Shown piece by piece: positions 26,790 through 34,383 of a stretch of DNA of 64,000 bases. The notes below the pieces were generated by a model, which saw nothing but the letters and a program-made list of their open reading frames with translations, ran no database searches and was not told where the DNA came from. This stretch comes from Verrucomicrobiia bacterium. Its GTDB lineage: Bacteria; Verrucomicrobiota; Verrucomicrobiia; Limisphaerales; JAEYXS01. The stretch covers positions 1-64,000 of the forward strand of contig DASWYF010000034.1 in assembly GCA_036405135.1 (NCBI GenBank), in the 5' to 3' direction. The position numbers and the translations under genes are program-made. Each line of letters begins with the position of its first letter. Positions within the stretch are counted from its first letter, which is position 1.

Positions 26790-27172
26790 ATTAATGCCTG
26801 TGCGTGTCGAATTAATAGGGAGCGGCAACTCCACGGGGCAAGGTCTAGTGACACGCACGGGCAGGATATGAGAGTAAAGCCTGAAAGCCTTGGAAGGCGA
26901 GTAAGGCGAACTGCGGGCGAGTGTAAAGGTTGCACGGTTGGCTCATAACCAACAAGACACGGTTCAATTCCGTGGCCCGCTACCAATCTTAAGTGGTGAA
27001 CGGTTCTCCCGAATGGGGCTGCATTAATCAAACAGCAGGCACACGAACCAAGTAACCACCATTTTCTTATGTATAAATCCCGAAAGACAGCACGGCGGCA
27101 GTCCTTTGAATACTGGTGCTTCATCAGTGGCCGTTGGTGTCAGTGGGATTGGTTCAAATTCCGCATGCCGAT
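26790..27172 (+). other. non-coding gap with tRNA and ATTAAT sites
   Basis: Largest gap in the element. It contains three ATTAAT sites (26791, 26812, 27023) and the tRNA gene. The rest, 26990-27172, shows no convincing ORF; it could hold a promoter or the double-strand origin, but I could not identify a nick site. Confidence 0.4.
26912..26985 (+). tRNA. tRNA with CAT anticodon (Met, or Ile if lysidine-modified)
   Basis: Cloverleaf read by eye: acceptor 26912-26918 with 26975-26981 (six pairs; first position is a T-T mismatch), D-arm 26921-26935 (stem GTGT/GCAC), anticodon stem GTTGG/CCAAC, loop CTCATAA with CAT at 26944-26946, T-arm 26958-26974 with loop TTCAATT and stem CACGG/CCGTG. CCA is encoded at 26983-26985. 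The unpaired first position resembles initiator tRNAs, but the anticodon stem lacks the three G-C pairs of true initiators. It sits inside the element, not at its edge. Confidence 0.85.
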
Positions 27173-27322
27173 ATGAACGACGACGAATGGAAGCTGACTG
27201 GGATTCTTGTCGCCATGTGCGCTTTGTGTGTGGCTGTGGGTTACTACTACGGCGCGAAGGATTCAAAACGCGAACTGCTCAATCCTGAGAAAGTTTCCTG
27301 CTGTTGTGCAATACGACCATGA
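27173..27322 (+). CDS. small single-span membrane protein
   Basis: 49 residues, MNDDEWKLTGILVAMCALCV start, one membrane span, then a hydrophilic Cys-containing tail. It overlaps the start of the ATPase gene by 17 bases. First gene after the tRNA gap. Function unknown. Confidence 0.45.
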   Translation: MNDDEWKLTGILVAMCALCVAVGYYYGAKDSKRELLNPEKVSCCCAIRP

Positions 27323-27926
27323 CCCATTCCGTGTTTTGATCGTGGGCCAGTCTGGTTCCGGCAAAACAACCTTCGCCATCAACATGCTGCACGGCCTCAA
27401 GGCGTCGTGCATCTTCATTCCTGATACAGAGACGGAATTTCAGCACAAGCTGCGTAAGCCTGCTGGCCGGACGGCGGCGGAATTAATCGCTTTAATCAAA
27501 ACGGGCTGGTGTCTTTTTGACCATAGCCAGATGTTTCCCGGTGAACCGCGTAAAGGGGTTGCGTGGTTCTCAAAATTCGCGTTCTACGCTTCGCACAAGA
27601 TTCCCGGCCGCAAAGTCTATTTCAATGATGAGCTGCAAAAGGACGCGGGGCATGGCGAGCTTGGGGAGGGGTTCAAGCTAATTCTTGATACGGGCCGTCG
27701 CTACGGTTTGGACTTTGGTGGCATCTCTCAAGCTCCCAACCGGATTAATATGGTCGTGCGGGATCAATTAACTGAGGTGGTGGCGTTCAAGACCGTGGGC
27801 AAGCGTGCGCTGGAGTATCTGGAGGAAATGGACATGCCTTCCGATGACATAAAACGTCTCCCCCGAGGAAGCTACATTGCCCGCAATCTTTTGACCTCTG
27901 GCGAGTCCCGTGGCCGCGTATTCTGA
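27306..27926 (+). CDS. FtsK/HerA-like packaging-type ATPase
   Basis: 206 residues from the GTG at 27306; the frame is open upstream to 27207. Walker A GQSGSGKT at residues 14-21, Walker B KVYFNDE, then GGISQAPNRI, which fits the sensor region of the FtsK/HerA superfamily. At about 200 residues it is the size of the genome-packaging ATPases of PRD1, PM2 and relatives. It lies just upstream of the putative capsid gene, the usual order. Zot-like secretion ATPases of filamentous phages are the main alternative. Confidence 0.75.
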   Translation: MQYDHDPFRVLIVGQSGSGKTTFAINMLHGLKASCIFIPDTETEFQHKLRKPAGRTAAELIALIKTGWCLFDHSQMFPGEPRKGVAWFSKFAFYASHKIPGRKVYFNDELQKDAGHGELGEGFKLILDTGRRYGLDFGGISQAPNRINMVVRDQLTEVVAFKTVGKRALEYLEEMDMPSDDIKRLPRGSYIARNLLTSGESRGRVF

Positions 27927-28038
27927 CCGCCCCATTTTGCCCCAAACGTTCCTATTCTGCCCCTAAAGACAATTCTGCGCGGATGCCGCATGAGTGGTGG
28001 CGTGAAAGGTAACGACTAACAAACGACTGGCGGCAAAT

Positions 28039-28167
28039 ATGATGGGCATCCTGAAAAGTAAGGCACTGTGGTTGACGATTGGCGGAACGCTTCTGACGCT
28101 CTTCCTCCTCAACCGGGCTCCGGCGAAAGTCCGGAATTTCATCAACAATACGGCACCTGCTGCCTAA
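28039..28167 (+). CDS. tiny membrane protein upstream of the capsid gene
   Basis: 42 residues: MMGILKSKALWLTIGGTLLT with one membrane span and a basic Asn-rich tail (NRAPAKVRNFINNTAPAA). It lies between the ATPase and capsid genes, 20 bases before the latter. A minor virion membrane protein is plausible. Confidence 0.5.
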   Translation: MMGILKSKALWLTIGGTLLTLFLLNRAPAKVRNFINNTAPAA

Positions 28168-28187
28168 GCGGGAGAGAGGGGGAATTA

Positions 28188-29231
28188 ATGAGTCTTTTTC
28201 GTCCGATTAAAGAAACTCTCCTGCCGACAGCACAAAACAACGTGCTGGGCGGCTCCTGCGAGTTTGAGCTGACACGTGAGTATCCGATTGACCAGATGTA
28301 TTTGGTCGTCAACGTCACCTGCTCTGGCGCGGCGGCAACGCCCTCGGCTGATGGTCTGTTTGGGTTGGTGAAGAAAATCCAGCTCACGGGGCAGGACAAC
28401 GGCGTGAACCGCATGATTGTGGACGCGTCCGGGGCCACGCTGGTGGAACTGGGGTATCACACGAACGATGGCCGTTTGGACCGTAACACGCGTGGCCGTA
28501 TCAACTCGGCTTCGGTGGCGGCAACGTCCTACGAGTTGATTGTTCCCATCAACTGCTGCCATCCGCAGTTCCCTGATCCGGTGGGCTCCATGCTGCTGCT
28601 GCCGGTGGACCGTTACAGCTCCAATCCCAAGCTCTCCATCACGTGGGGTGCGCAAGCGGATGTGGACGTGAATGGTGCGCCGACGTTCGCCATCTCAGCA
28701 CTCACTGCGCGTCTGCGCGTCGTGCGCCGAATCGTGGACCGCCTCAACTGGCCAATCCTCAACTGGGAAATTTTCGAGCAGACGGTCAACGACGCGACAG
28801 GCGGCGGCGACAATCTGATGACGGACATTCCGTTGGGCGGCAACTATACCGGCATCCTCATGCGCTGCCAGACCTCCACGTCTGCGCGTGGCGACTACAG
28901 CGCGGGCGATTGGGATGTGCGGCTCAATACGCAAGTGCTAGACAAGTTCACGCTGCTGGACAAGCAACGCGAGAACGATTACAGCGCGGAAATCGGCACG
29001 GGCACGACGGACAGCATGAACGGAAGTTACTATCTGGACTTCGTGAATGACCGCCTCGGCGGCACGAACGATACCCGGAGCTGCTTTGGTTCGCTGCTGA
29101 ATGCGAACTTCCTCGTCAACAGCGGTCTGGCCCTGCGCATCCGGCGCAACGTCAACGCGGCTGCGGGTCGCAAGACTACGTTCGCGTTCCATCGTATCCA
29201 CGGCATTTTGGACGCTTTGAAATACAAGTAA
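28188..29231 (+). CDS. putative double jelly-roll major capsid protein
   Basis: 347 residues from the ATG at 28188, preceded by GGGAGAGAGGGGG, the strongest ribosome binding site in the element. There is no signal peptide or membrane span and the strand-rich pattern is uniform. A first half (YLVVNVTCSG ... DGLFGLVKKIQLTG) and a second half (IPLGGNYTGILMRCQTST ... VRLNTQVLDKF) suggest two barrels. The size fits PRD1 P3-type capsid proteins. A strong terminator follows, as for highly expressed capsid genes. The fold assignment is inference from pattern and context. Confidence 0.62.
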   Translation: MSLFRPIKETLLPTAQNNVLGGSCEFELTREYPIDQMYLVVNVTCSGAAATPSADGLFGLVKKIQLTGQDNGVNRMIVDASGATLVELGYHTNDGRLDRNTRGRINSASVAATSYELIVPINCCHPQFPDPVGSMLLLPVDRYSSNPKLSITWGAQADVDVNGAPTFAISALTARLRVVRRIVDRLNWPILNWEIFEQTVNDATGGGDNLMTDIPLGGNYTGILMRCQTSTSARGDYSAGDWDVRLNTQVLDKFTLLDKQRENDYSAEIGTGTTDSMNGSYYLDFVNDRLGGTNDTRSCFGSLLNANFLVNSGLALRIRRNVNAAAGRKTTFAFHRIHGILDALKYK

Positions 29232-29256
29232 GCGGCGACGGTGGTGGCAAAACTGG

Positions 29257-29291
29257 GGCCGCTGGTTCGTGATTAACCAGCGGCCTCTTTT
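29257..29291 (+). terminator. intrinsic terminator after the capsid gene
   Basis: Perfect 11-base arms GGCCGCTGGTT (29257-29267) and AACCAGCGGCC (29275-29285), 7-base loop, then TCTTTTCT. It sits in the middle of the operon, so it would boost capsid transcript relative to the downstream genes. Confidence 0.88.
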
Positions 29292-29297
29292 CTACTT

Positions 29298-29627
29298 ATG
29301 GAAGCGAATGATTTTTTCGGGAAGCTCTTCGAGAAGGGCTTGGGCGTCGGGGAGATGATGCTGGAGCGCGAGCTGTTTGGTGAACCTGCCAACGAGCGGG
29401 AAATGTTGGAAGAGCGCGAGCGGTGGAACCGAATCAACGGCTCTGGTTCCGTCAATTACGAGGCGTCACGCAATGCGCCTGCCGGGTGGTTTGAGACGTG
29501 GTTCGGCATCTCGAATGACGGGCGCAACGCGGCGTCGGTGGCGAATCCGAACCGGGGAATGTTCATGCTGGTGGGCGTCATTCTCTTCGTGGTTCTGCTG
29601 TTTGTTTTCTTCCGTAAGCGTGCGTAA
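29298..29627 (+). CDS. tail-anchored membrane protein
   Basis: 109 residues. Acidic helical N-terminal region (MMLERELFGEPANEREMLEE), a soluble middle, and one membrane span at about 86-105 ending FFRKRA. This span-plus-basic-tail ending recurs in at least three other element proteins. TAATG joins its stop to the next start. Confidence 0.6.
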   Translation: MEANDFFGKLFEKGLGVGEMMLERELFGEPANEREMLEERERWNRINGSGSVNYEASRNAPAGWFETWFGISNDGRNAASVANPNRGMFMLVGVILFVVLLFVFFRKRA

Positions 29628-29818
29628 TGGCGGTGGAGATTCCAGAACGGGTGGCGGAGGAAATCGGGTGGCGTAACAGGCCCTTTGCGCGAGTAGAGGG
29701 CCTGTATCTCCCGCAGACCTCGTTGAACATCGCTCCGCAAGGGCAGGGTGGGGGCGGTCTGCCGGTCTGGGTGGTCGTGGTGGCGGTTGTGTTCCTTGTT
29801 TACTACTTCAAGCGATGA
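29627..29818 (+). CDS. small tail-anchored membrane protein
   Basis: 63 residues. Soluble N-terminus, Gly-rich linker (GQGGGG), membrane span and a basic end YYFKR. It may be a virion membrane component. Stop overlaps the next ATG by 4 bases. Confidence 0.55.
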   Translation: MAVEIPERVAEEIGWRNRPFARVEGLYLPQTSLNIAPQGQGGGGLPVWVVVVAVVFLVYYFKR

Positions 29819-30192
29819 ATGCGCGGGATCAATATATGACGGTGGGGCAACCGGTGCCCGTCCGTCCTGATGGTGACACGAAGGTTGCTCAGAACCAGCC
29901 GGGGGCGCGTCTGCGTAACGTTTCCCGCACGGGCGGGCCGGTGAAGGTGCTTTTGCCTGCGGGCGATACCAAGCTTGCGCTAGGTGATAATCCGCAACGG
30001 CGTCGGGCCATCTTCTGGAATAGCACACCTGGCATTGTCTATCTCGCGTTTGGGAGCCGTGCCACGACGACGGAATACAGCGTCGAAGTGGCGAGCGGGC
30101 AGGGCTACGAATTTTACTGCGATGATTTCAGCGGTGAAGTTTATGCGGTGGCCGTGAGTTCGGGGACGTTGCGCGTTACGGAATTCGTCTGA
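29815..30192 (+). CDS. beta-rich protein, spike or penton candidate
   Basis: 125 residues, no membrane span, alternating hydrophobic strands in the second half (AIFWNSTPGIVYLAFGSR, then YEFYCDDFSGEVYAVAV). It lies in the structural block downstream of the capsid gene. A small beta-barrel penton or spike protein is an inference from composition and place. Confidence 0.5.
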   Translation: MNARDQYMTVGQPVPVRPDGDTKVAQNQPGARLRNVSRTGGPVKVLLPAGDTKLALGDNPQRRRAIFWNSTPGIVYLAFGSRATTTEYSVEVASGQGYEFYCDDFSGEVYAVAVSSGTLRVTEFV

Positions 30193-30193
30193 T

Positions 30194-30553
30194 ATGCCCT
30201 TCATCGGAAATACTGGCGGCGGGGGTAGTGGATTGGACCTAGTGAAGCGTTACGTGCTGTTCGCGGTGGCGGCGGGCACGCCGTCAATCGTGAAGGCTTC
30301 CGGGGTGAACAGCATCACGGACCACGGGGCGGGGGACTACACGATTAACTTTGATGCGGTGACTGATGCCAACTATGGCGTGGTGATGAATGGCCGGGCT
30401 TTGGCTGGCGCGATGAATGCCGGTTGGGTTGGGATGGAAAATCACGACTTCATCACGCGCACTACGACGGCGGTGCGGATCTATACGCTCGCTAGCAATG
30501 TCATCACGCCGACAGATTGGCCGTTGGGGTCAGTCGCCATTATCAATACATGA
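30194..30553 (+). CDS. beta-rich protein with a fibre-like repeat
   Basis: 119 residues. Gly-rich N-terminus (GNTGGGGSG), then a strand-rich module GVNSITDHGAGDYTINFD ... NYGVVMNG that resembles a module common in phage fibres (G.YT..F ... Y.V...). It overlaps the next gene by 4 bases. Receptor-binding is possible but unproven. Confidence 0.5.
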   Translation: MPFIGNTGGGGSGLDLVKRYVLFAVAAGTPSIVKASGVNSITDHGAGDYTINFDAVTDANYGVVMNGRALAGAMNAGWVGMENHDFITRTTTAVRIYTLASNVITPTDWPLGSVAIINT

Positions 30554-30894
30554 AGCGCATAGTTTACACTGATGAGCGAGGGGCTTTGTGCATCGTCATT
30601 CCGGCTGATGTGCCGCGAGTTGGTGAGACTGAGGCGGCGTGGCTTGGCCGTCATAAGTCGGTGGTGCCTGACGGCCTGAGCTGGTTCGTGGTGGACGAAA
30701 AAGATTTTCCGCCGACACGCGAGCTGCGGAACGCGTGGAAGCTGACGGCGATGGACAAGGTTGTTGTGGACCTTGCACGGGCAAAAGTGGTGGTGGCGGA
30801 ACGGCTGACGGAAAAGGGCAAGTCGTTGCCGGTGGAAAAACAGGCGGCGATTACTGCGGCAAAAAACGTGGCGGAATTGTTGTTGGTGAAATGA
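30550..30894 (+). CDS. element protein 21, possible fibre-associated protein
   Basis: 114 residues from the ATG at 30550 (ATGA overlap). The segment FPPTRELRNAWKLTAMDKVV followed by VDLARAKVVVAERL recalls small phage proteins encoded next to fibre genes (F..AW ... VD..KA). No firm family. Confidence 0.5.
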   Translation: MKRIVYTDERGALCIVIPADVPRVGETEAAWLGRHKSVVPDGLSWFVVDEKDFPPTRELRNAWKLTAMDKVVVDLARAKVVVAERLTEKGKSLPVEKQAAITAAKNVAELLLVK

Positions 30895-31403
30895 TTGAAG
30901 CTCCTCCAGTTCGGTTGGTGAGCATGTCGGATTTTTCCGGCGACAGGCAGGCGCGTTTTGAGCTGTTCGTGGCGGGCGGTGCTACGCCTCCGCCTATCGT
31001 GTTTGATTTCAGTGTGCCGGTGGACATGTATCGGCGTTACGTCTGGCTGGCTGCGGGCGTGTCCAAGCCTTACGGTGGCGGTTTGGTGAGCTGCCGGGGC
31101 GTCCTGCGGTTCATGCTGAATAACCGGGATATGTTGGTGCTGCCGTTTGAAGTCACGCTTGGCGGTGTCGGTGGCAACCGGACGGCGATTTCCTACGGTG
31201 ATCCTGATTACCCGGTAGCGGGGCCGCAACCTTACATCAAACTGACGAATACCACGTCGAACAATTATCTCTACGTGCCGTGTTATCAGTTCAATGTGAA
31301 GTGCCAGCGCATTCGCATGGATATTGACCAAGGGAACTACGTGAACAGCGGGCAAAGCATCTTCCTTGGGGCGCAAGTGGTGAGCCAGTACGAAAGCATC
31401 TAG
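30891..31403 (+). CDS. beta-rich structural candidate
   Basis: 170 residues from the ATG at 30891 (ATGA overlap); the frame is open upstream but composition changes there. Strand-rich, with conspicuous aromatic residues (YIKLTNTTSNNYLYVPCYQF). Could be a single jelly-roll minor capsid or penton protein. Inference only. Confidence 0.5.
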   Translation: MIEAPPVRLVSMSDFSGDRQARFELFVAGGATPPPIVFDFSVPVDMYRRYVWLAAGVSKPYGGGLVSCRGVLRFMLNNRDMLVLPFEVTLGGVGGNRTAISYGDPDYPVAGPQPYIKLTNTTSNNYLYVPCYQFNVKCQRIRMDIDQGNYVNSGQSIFLGAQVVSQYESI

Positions 31404-31405
31404 TT

Positions 31406-31717
31406 ATGGCAGAATTTGGCGGATTTTTTTCAACGGATAGCGAGTCCACACAGTATTCGTCTCAAACGACGAACACGACGACGAACAACATTGCGGATAG
31501 CTACAATACGAACATCACCGAAACTCACCAGATTGAGAACGCGGGAAACACGGTGGTGTCGTTGGGAGGGTCTGGTGGTGGCGGTGCGCTGGATTTGGGC
31601 AACCTCACGGCATCGTTGAACGGCGACCCGGAGGCGATAAAGAAGATGGCCATTCAGGGCGTGATTGCGGTGATTCTAATTTTTGCGCTCTTGTGGGCGT
31701 TCAAGCGGAAAGGCTGA
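31406..31717 (+). CDS. tail-anchored membrane protein with Thr/Asn/Ser-rich head
   Basis: 103 residues. The N-terminal half is unusually rich in Ser, Thr and Asn (STQYSSQTTNTTTNNIADSY), then a Gly-rich linker and a C-terminal membrane span ending WAFKRKG. Same architecture as the other span-plus-basic-tail proteins of the element. Confidence 0.55.
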   Translation: MAEFGGFFSTDSESTQYSSQTTNTTTNNIADSYNTNITETHQIENAGNTVVSLGGSGGGGALDLGNLTASLNGDPEAIKKMAIQGVIAVILIFALLWAFKRKG

Positions 31718-31720
31718 AAG

Positions 31721-31978
31721 ATGATTCCTTTGATGGGAGCGATGGGCGGCGGCGGAACTTCGTTGCAAGGCGGACAGGCGAAGTCCGGCAATGAGAACGA
31801 GCAGACGACGAAGCAAGAAATTGCTGGCCGTATGGAGTCTGGCGCGGGCAACCGTGGGCCGGTCATCACGATTGGTGATGGCAACAAAGTGGATGCGTCG
31901 TCCAGCAATATTCCTGTGCTGGTGGGTGCGCTGGCAATCGGTGGCGTGGTGATCTTCTTCTTGCTGCGTAAATTATGA
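31721..31978 (+). CDS. small tail-anchored membrane protein
   Basis: 85 residues: Gly/Gln/Asn-rich head, C-terminal membrane span (VLVGALAIGGVVIFFLLRKL). Overlaps the next ATG by 4 bases. Confidence 0.55.
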   Translation: MIPLMGAMGGGGTSLQGGQAKSGNENEQTTKQEIAGRMESGAGNRGPVITIGDGNKVDASSSNIPVLVGALAIGGVVIFFLLRKL

Positions 31979-32409
31979 GCGAAACGACTGGTGCAATCGG
32001 TTCGGTGCTGCTGCCTACGGGCCGCGTGATTCCGTTGGATGCTGTCTCCTTCGATTCGGAGACGCACCGTTTTTGGTATGGCGTCGCGGAAGTGACTGAT
32101 TTCCTCACGCGTGCGCAAAAGCAGGTTTTTCCCGGCTTCAACGTCCTCCAAGAGAATGACCGCTTGGCAGACCAAAAGCGCATTGATGCGGGCTTGCCGC
32201 CTGTGGTGGTGGGCTCTACTTCCGTTACGGAAATGTTCGTCAAGGGCGTGACTGATGACGTGGCGGGCGCGGCGACTGCGGCGCGAAATTTCGTCACGGG
32301 TGAAGATGACCCGGAAAGCATGAGTTCACTTAAAAAGTGGAGCATCGCGGCGGCGTTCCTTCTCGGCCTGTTCCTTGTGGTGCAACTGGTGAAATCGTTA
32401 AAAGCATGA
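31975..32409 (+). CDS. membrane protein with C-terminal span
   Basis: 144 residues. Soluble N-terminal domain (about 1-115, containing FWYGVAEVTDFLTRAQKQVF) and one C-terminal membrane span (AAAFLLGLFLVVQLVKSLKA). ATGA overlaps at both ends. Probably a virion membrane protein by context. Confidence 0.55.
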   Translation: MSETTGAIGSVLLPTGRVIPLDAVSFDSETHRFWYGVAEVTDFLTRAQKQVFPGFNVLQENDRLADQKRIDAGLPPVVVGSTSVTEMFVKGVTDDVAGAATAARNFVTGEDDPESMSSLKKWSIAAAFLLGLFLVVQLVKSLKA

Positions 32410-32591
32410 TTCTGGCTGACATAGTTTTGCCTGCTGAGGTGGTGGGCATATTGGCAACGGGCGTGGCCGCGTGGGCGGTTTACGTCACCAAACAAATCAT
32501 CTCGATACGCATGGAGCTGCATGCGTTGAAACTGACCCTGACGCCGAAACAGCAAGCGGCGGCAAATGTTGTTCCGTTCCCGACTGTATGA
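32406..32591 (+). CDS. small membrane protein with helical tail
   Basis: 61 residues from the ATG at 32406 (ATGA overlap). N-terminal membrane span (VVGILATGVAAWAVYVT), then a helix with basic and polar residues. The shape would also suit a small holin, but nothing decides this. Confidence 0.45.
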   Translation: MILADIVLPAEVVGILATGVAAWAVYVTKQIISIRMELHALKLTLTPKQQAAANVVPFPTV

Positions 32592-33145
32592 AGAAGATTC
32601 TCTCGCTCGTATTGGTGGCCTTCGTGGCCGTGATGGTGTCCGGTTGTGCTGGTGGTCTGCCGTGGAAGCCGATGGCTTACACGACGAATTCCGTGCCGCA
32701 AGTTGTGATGGTGCCGGGATCAACGAACGTCGTGGACGTGCCTGAGCTGGTGGACGCGGCTGGCAATGTCACGCGAGCTGCGGGGCGTGTCGAAGTGGTT
32801 TCGCCGGCGAAGCTCGTAACCAACTGGGTGGAGCAAGTGACGGTGGACGTAAACCCGGTTTGGGATAAGGGCATTGCTGGTGCGCGTTCGCTCAATACGA
32901 AGCTGAATCCCACGCCTACGGCTCCGTTTGTGGAATGGGGGCTGGCGGCGTTGTCGGCGGGCCTCGGCTGGTGGGCGCGAGTGGCCACTAAGCGTGCGAA
33001 TGGAAACCGGGACATGTTGAACACGGTGATTGCGGGCGTGGAAGAGGCGAACAATCCGCAGGTGAAAGAAGCCATCGCGACCATCTCCCGGCTGCGGAAG
33101 AATCGGGCTGCGCTGCAAACTGTGGTGGAAGAGCAAACGGCATGA
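32588..33145 (+). CDS. element lipoprotein
   Basis: 185 residues from the ATG at 32588 (ATGA overlap). Signal peptide with lipobox VSGC (Cys about 19), a strand-rich middle, a hydrophobic segment near 125-140 and a helical C-terminus (LNTVIAGVEEANNPQVKEAI). A lipoprotein in a phage block might help envelope passage or lysis; function unknown. Confidence 0.55.
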   Translation: MKKILSLVLVAFVAVMVSGCAGGLPWKPMAYTTNSVPQVVMVPGSTNVVDVPELVDAAGNVTRAAGRVEVVSPAKLVTNWVEQVTVDVNPVWDKGIAGARSLNTKLNPTPTAPFVEWGLAALSAGLGWWARVATKRANGNRDMLNTVIAGVEEANNPQVKEAIATISRLRKNRAALQTVVEEQTA

Positions 33146-33435
33146 AAAATTTAATCATCATCGGTCTGGCCATCGCGGCCTATCTCCTTTGGAAACGCAC
33201 CGGGCGCGAACCGGGGCAGACTACGCCCGCGTATCGGGCAAAGAGTGACGTGAACGTTGATACGGGCCTTGTGGTGCCTCCCGTGGCCACTGGGGACCGT
33301 TTACCGGGATCTGTGGCGTTCGGCCTGTCGCCGGAACAAATGCCGCGTATCAACGATATGGACTTTGCGCGGGGCTGTTGGGACTCCTACGGGCTGATTA
33401 ACCAGCCGATGGCGGTGAATCCGAACCTGAACTGA
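33142..33435 (+). CDS. membrane protein with N-terminal span
   Basis: 97 residues: MKNLIIIGLAIAAYLLWKR anchor followed by a soluble, Pro-rich domain. The next gene starts with a nearly identical plan (MKN..I..GLA), suggesting duplication. ATGA overlap with the lipoprotein gene. Confidence 0.55.
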   Translation: MKNLIIIGLAIAAYLLWKRTGREPGQTTPAYRAKSDVNVDTGLVVPPVATGDRLPGSVAFGLSPEQMPRINDMDFARGCWDSYGLINQPMAVNPNLN

Positions 33436-33439
33436 TACC

Positions 33440-33796
33440 ATGAAAAATGCACTGATTACTTTGGGCCTCGCCGTGGTGGGTTTCTTGGCACTTAAGAAAT
33501 TCCTCGCGAACAAGGATAATGCGGACCCGGTGAAATCGAACCAGTTGCTCTACCGGGATTTGTCCGTGTTGGGCATGACGGCAAGCAACGTGGCGCGGGC
33601 CAATGACGTGCCGCTCGCACAACGCGGCGCGGGCGAGTGGGAAGGTGTGAATCCTGAATCGTGGTGGCCGACGTTCGCGGACAAGCCGCGTAAGGGCGCG
33701 GTGTTCCTGCCGAAAGGTCCGGGGGATTATCCGTATGACCAAATTCTCCCGGCTGTGCCGGTGGACCGGCTGAGTGATTACGGCATCACGGCATGA
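33440..33796 (+). CDS. membrane protein with N-terminal span (similar plan to its neighbour)
   Basis: 118 residues: MKNALITLGLAVVGFLALKK anchor, then a soluble domain with WEGVNPESWWPTFADKPR. Last well-supported plus-strand gene of the element. Probably virion or envelope associated by context. Confidence 0.55.
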   Translation: MKNALITLGLAVVGFLALKKFLANKDNADPVKSNQLLYRDLSVLGMTASNVARANDVPLAQRGAGEWEGVNPESWWPTFADKPRKGAVFLPKGPGDYPYDQILPAVPVDRLSDYGITA

Positions 33797-33828
33797 GCGG
33801 GGGCGCGAACAAAGGGCAGGGCAGGGGG

Positions 33829-34332
33829 CTAACTGGTTGGGTTGGTCCCCTGCTCATCTTGGGGTTTATCACCGGTTTTTGGCTTTTTGCGCTTGACCGG
33901 TTTTTCTGGCAAGGGCTTGCCGTCGGCTCCGTCGAAGTGGTGTTTTTTGTAGCTGCCTTGGGCCTCTATGCCCTTGGGCATTGTCTCAGGTGGTGTCCAA
34001 TCCCATTTCTTCCGCTCGCCTATGATGTGAAGTCGTTGTTCCTCTTCGGCTGTGGGCACAACCGGGATGTATTTCCCGTCCTTGGTGCGTCGGACCCGCA
34101 AAAGCTGCTCTATGGTCACGCCAAGCGTCTCGGCAAGGGCGGGGATGATGTCCCTGCCTCCAAGGTTGCCTTTGCGTTCCCAAATTGAAAAAGCGGATGT
34201 TGAAATCTCTTCACCGAGGCGCGCTGATAGTTTTGCCTGCGCTTCTTCCTGCGACAGTCCGGCCTGTTTACGTAAATAATGGAGCCATGCGCCGAGGGGG
34301 TCTCGGCGCGGGTTTTTCGGTCTGCGACCCAT
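33829..34332 (-). CDS. XRE-family transcriptional repressor
   Basis: 167 residues from the ATG at 34332; the frame is open 40 codons further up, and neither start has a good ribosome binding site. Helix-turn-helix at about residues 14-70: LRKQAGLSQEEAQAKLSARL, SAFSIWERKG, LAETLGVTIEQLL. The C-terminus is Lys/Pro-rich and lacks a LexA/CI-type peptidase, so it is probably not cleaved on DNA damage. As the only minus-strand gene of the element it is the likely lysogeny regulator. Confidence 0.78.
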   Translation of the reverse strand: MGRRPKNPRRDPLGAWLHYLRKQAGLSQEEAQAKLSARLGEEISTSAFSIWERKGNLGGRDIIPALAETLGVTIEQLLRVRRTKDGKYIPVVPTAEEEQRLHIIGERKKWDWTPPETMPKGIEAQGSYKKHHFDGADGKPLPEKPVKRKKPKTGDKPQDEQGTNPTS

Positions 34333-34383
34333 CTTAAAAGAATAGTGGTATAAGCCGCCCATATATTCACTATTGTGACTAAT

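Larger units (their letters stand above)
23634..28189. repeat. cluster of 14 ATTAAT palindromes
   Basis: ATTAAT starts at 23634, 24284, 24723, 24996, 25101, 25122, 25875, 25887, 26791, 26812, 27023, 27482, 27744 and 28184. They occur in two different reading frames (Leu-Ile and Ile-Asn) and in non-coding gaps; the last abuts the capsid start codon. I saw none elsewhere in the window by eye. Confidence 0.7.

Noticed and set aside
26912-26985. tRNA gene as the attachment site of the element
   Set aside because: It lies in the middle of the element with element genes on both sides; I found no repeat of its 3' end at a boundary, while the dif-like sites explain both boundaries.
27090-27172. Second tRNA-like stretch with GGTTCAAATTCC
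   Set aside because: The T-loop would be one base too long, the closing G-C pair is missing, and no D-arm or anticodon arm can be drawn.
33793-34188. 131-residue plus-strand frame with two hydrophobic segments starting in an ATGA overlap after the last membrane-protein gene
   Set aside because: It lies almost wholly antisense to the repressor, whose helix-turn-helix is clear. The start overlap fits the operon pattern, so a short real gene cannot be excluded, but I treat it as a shadow.
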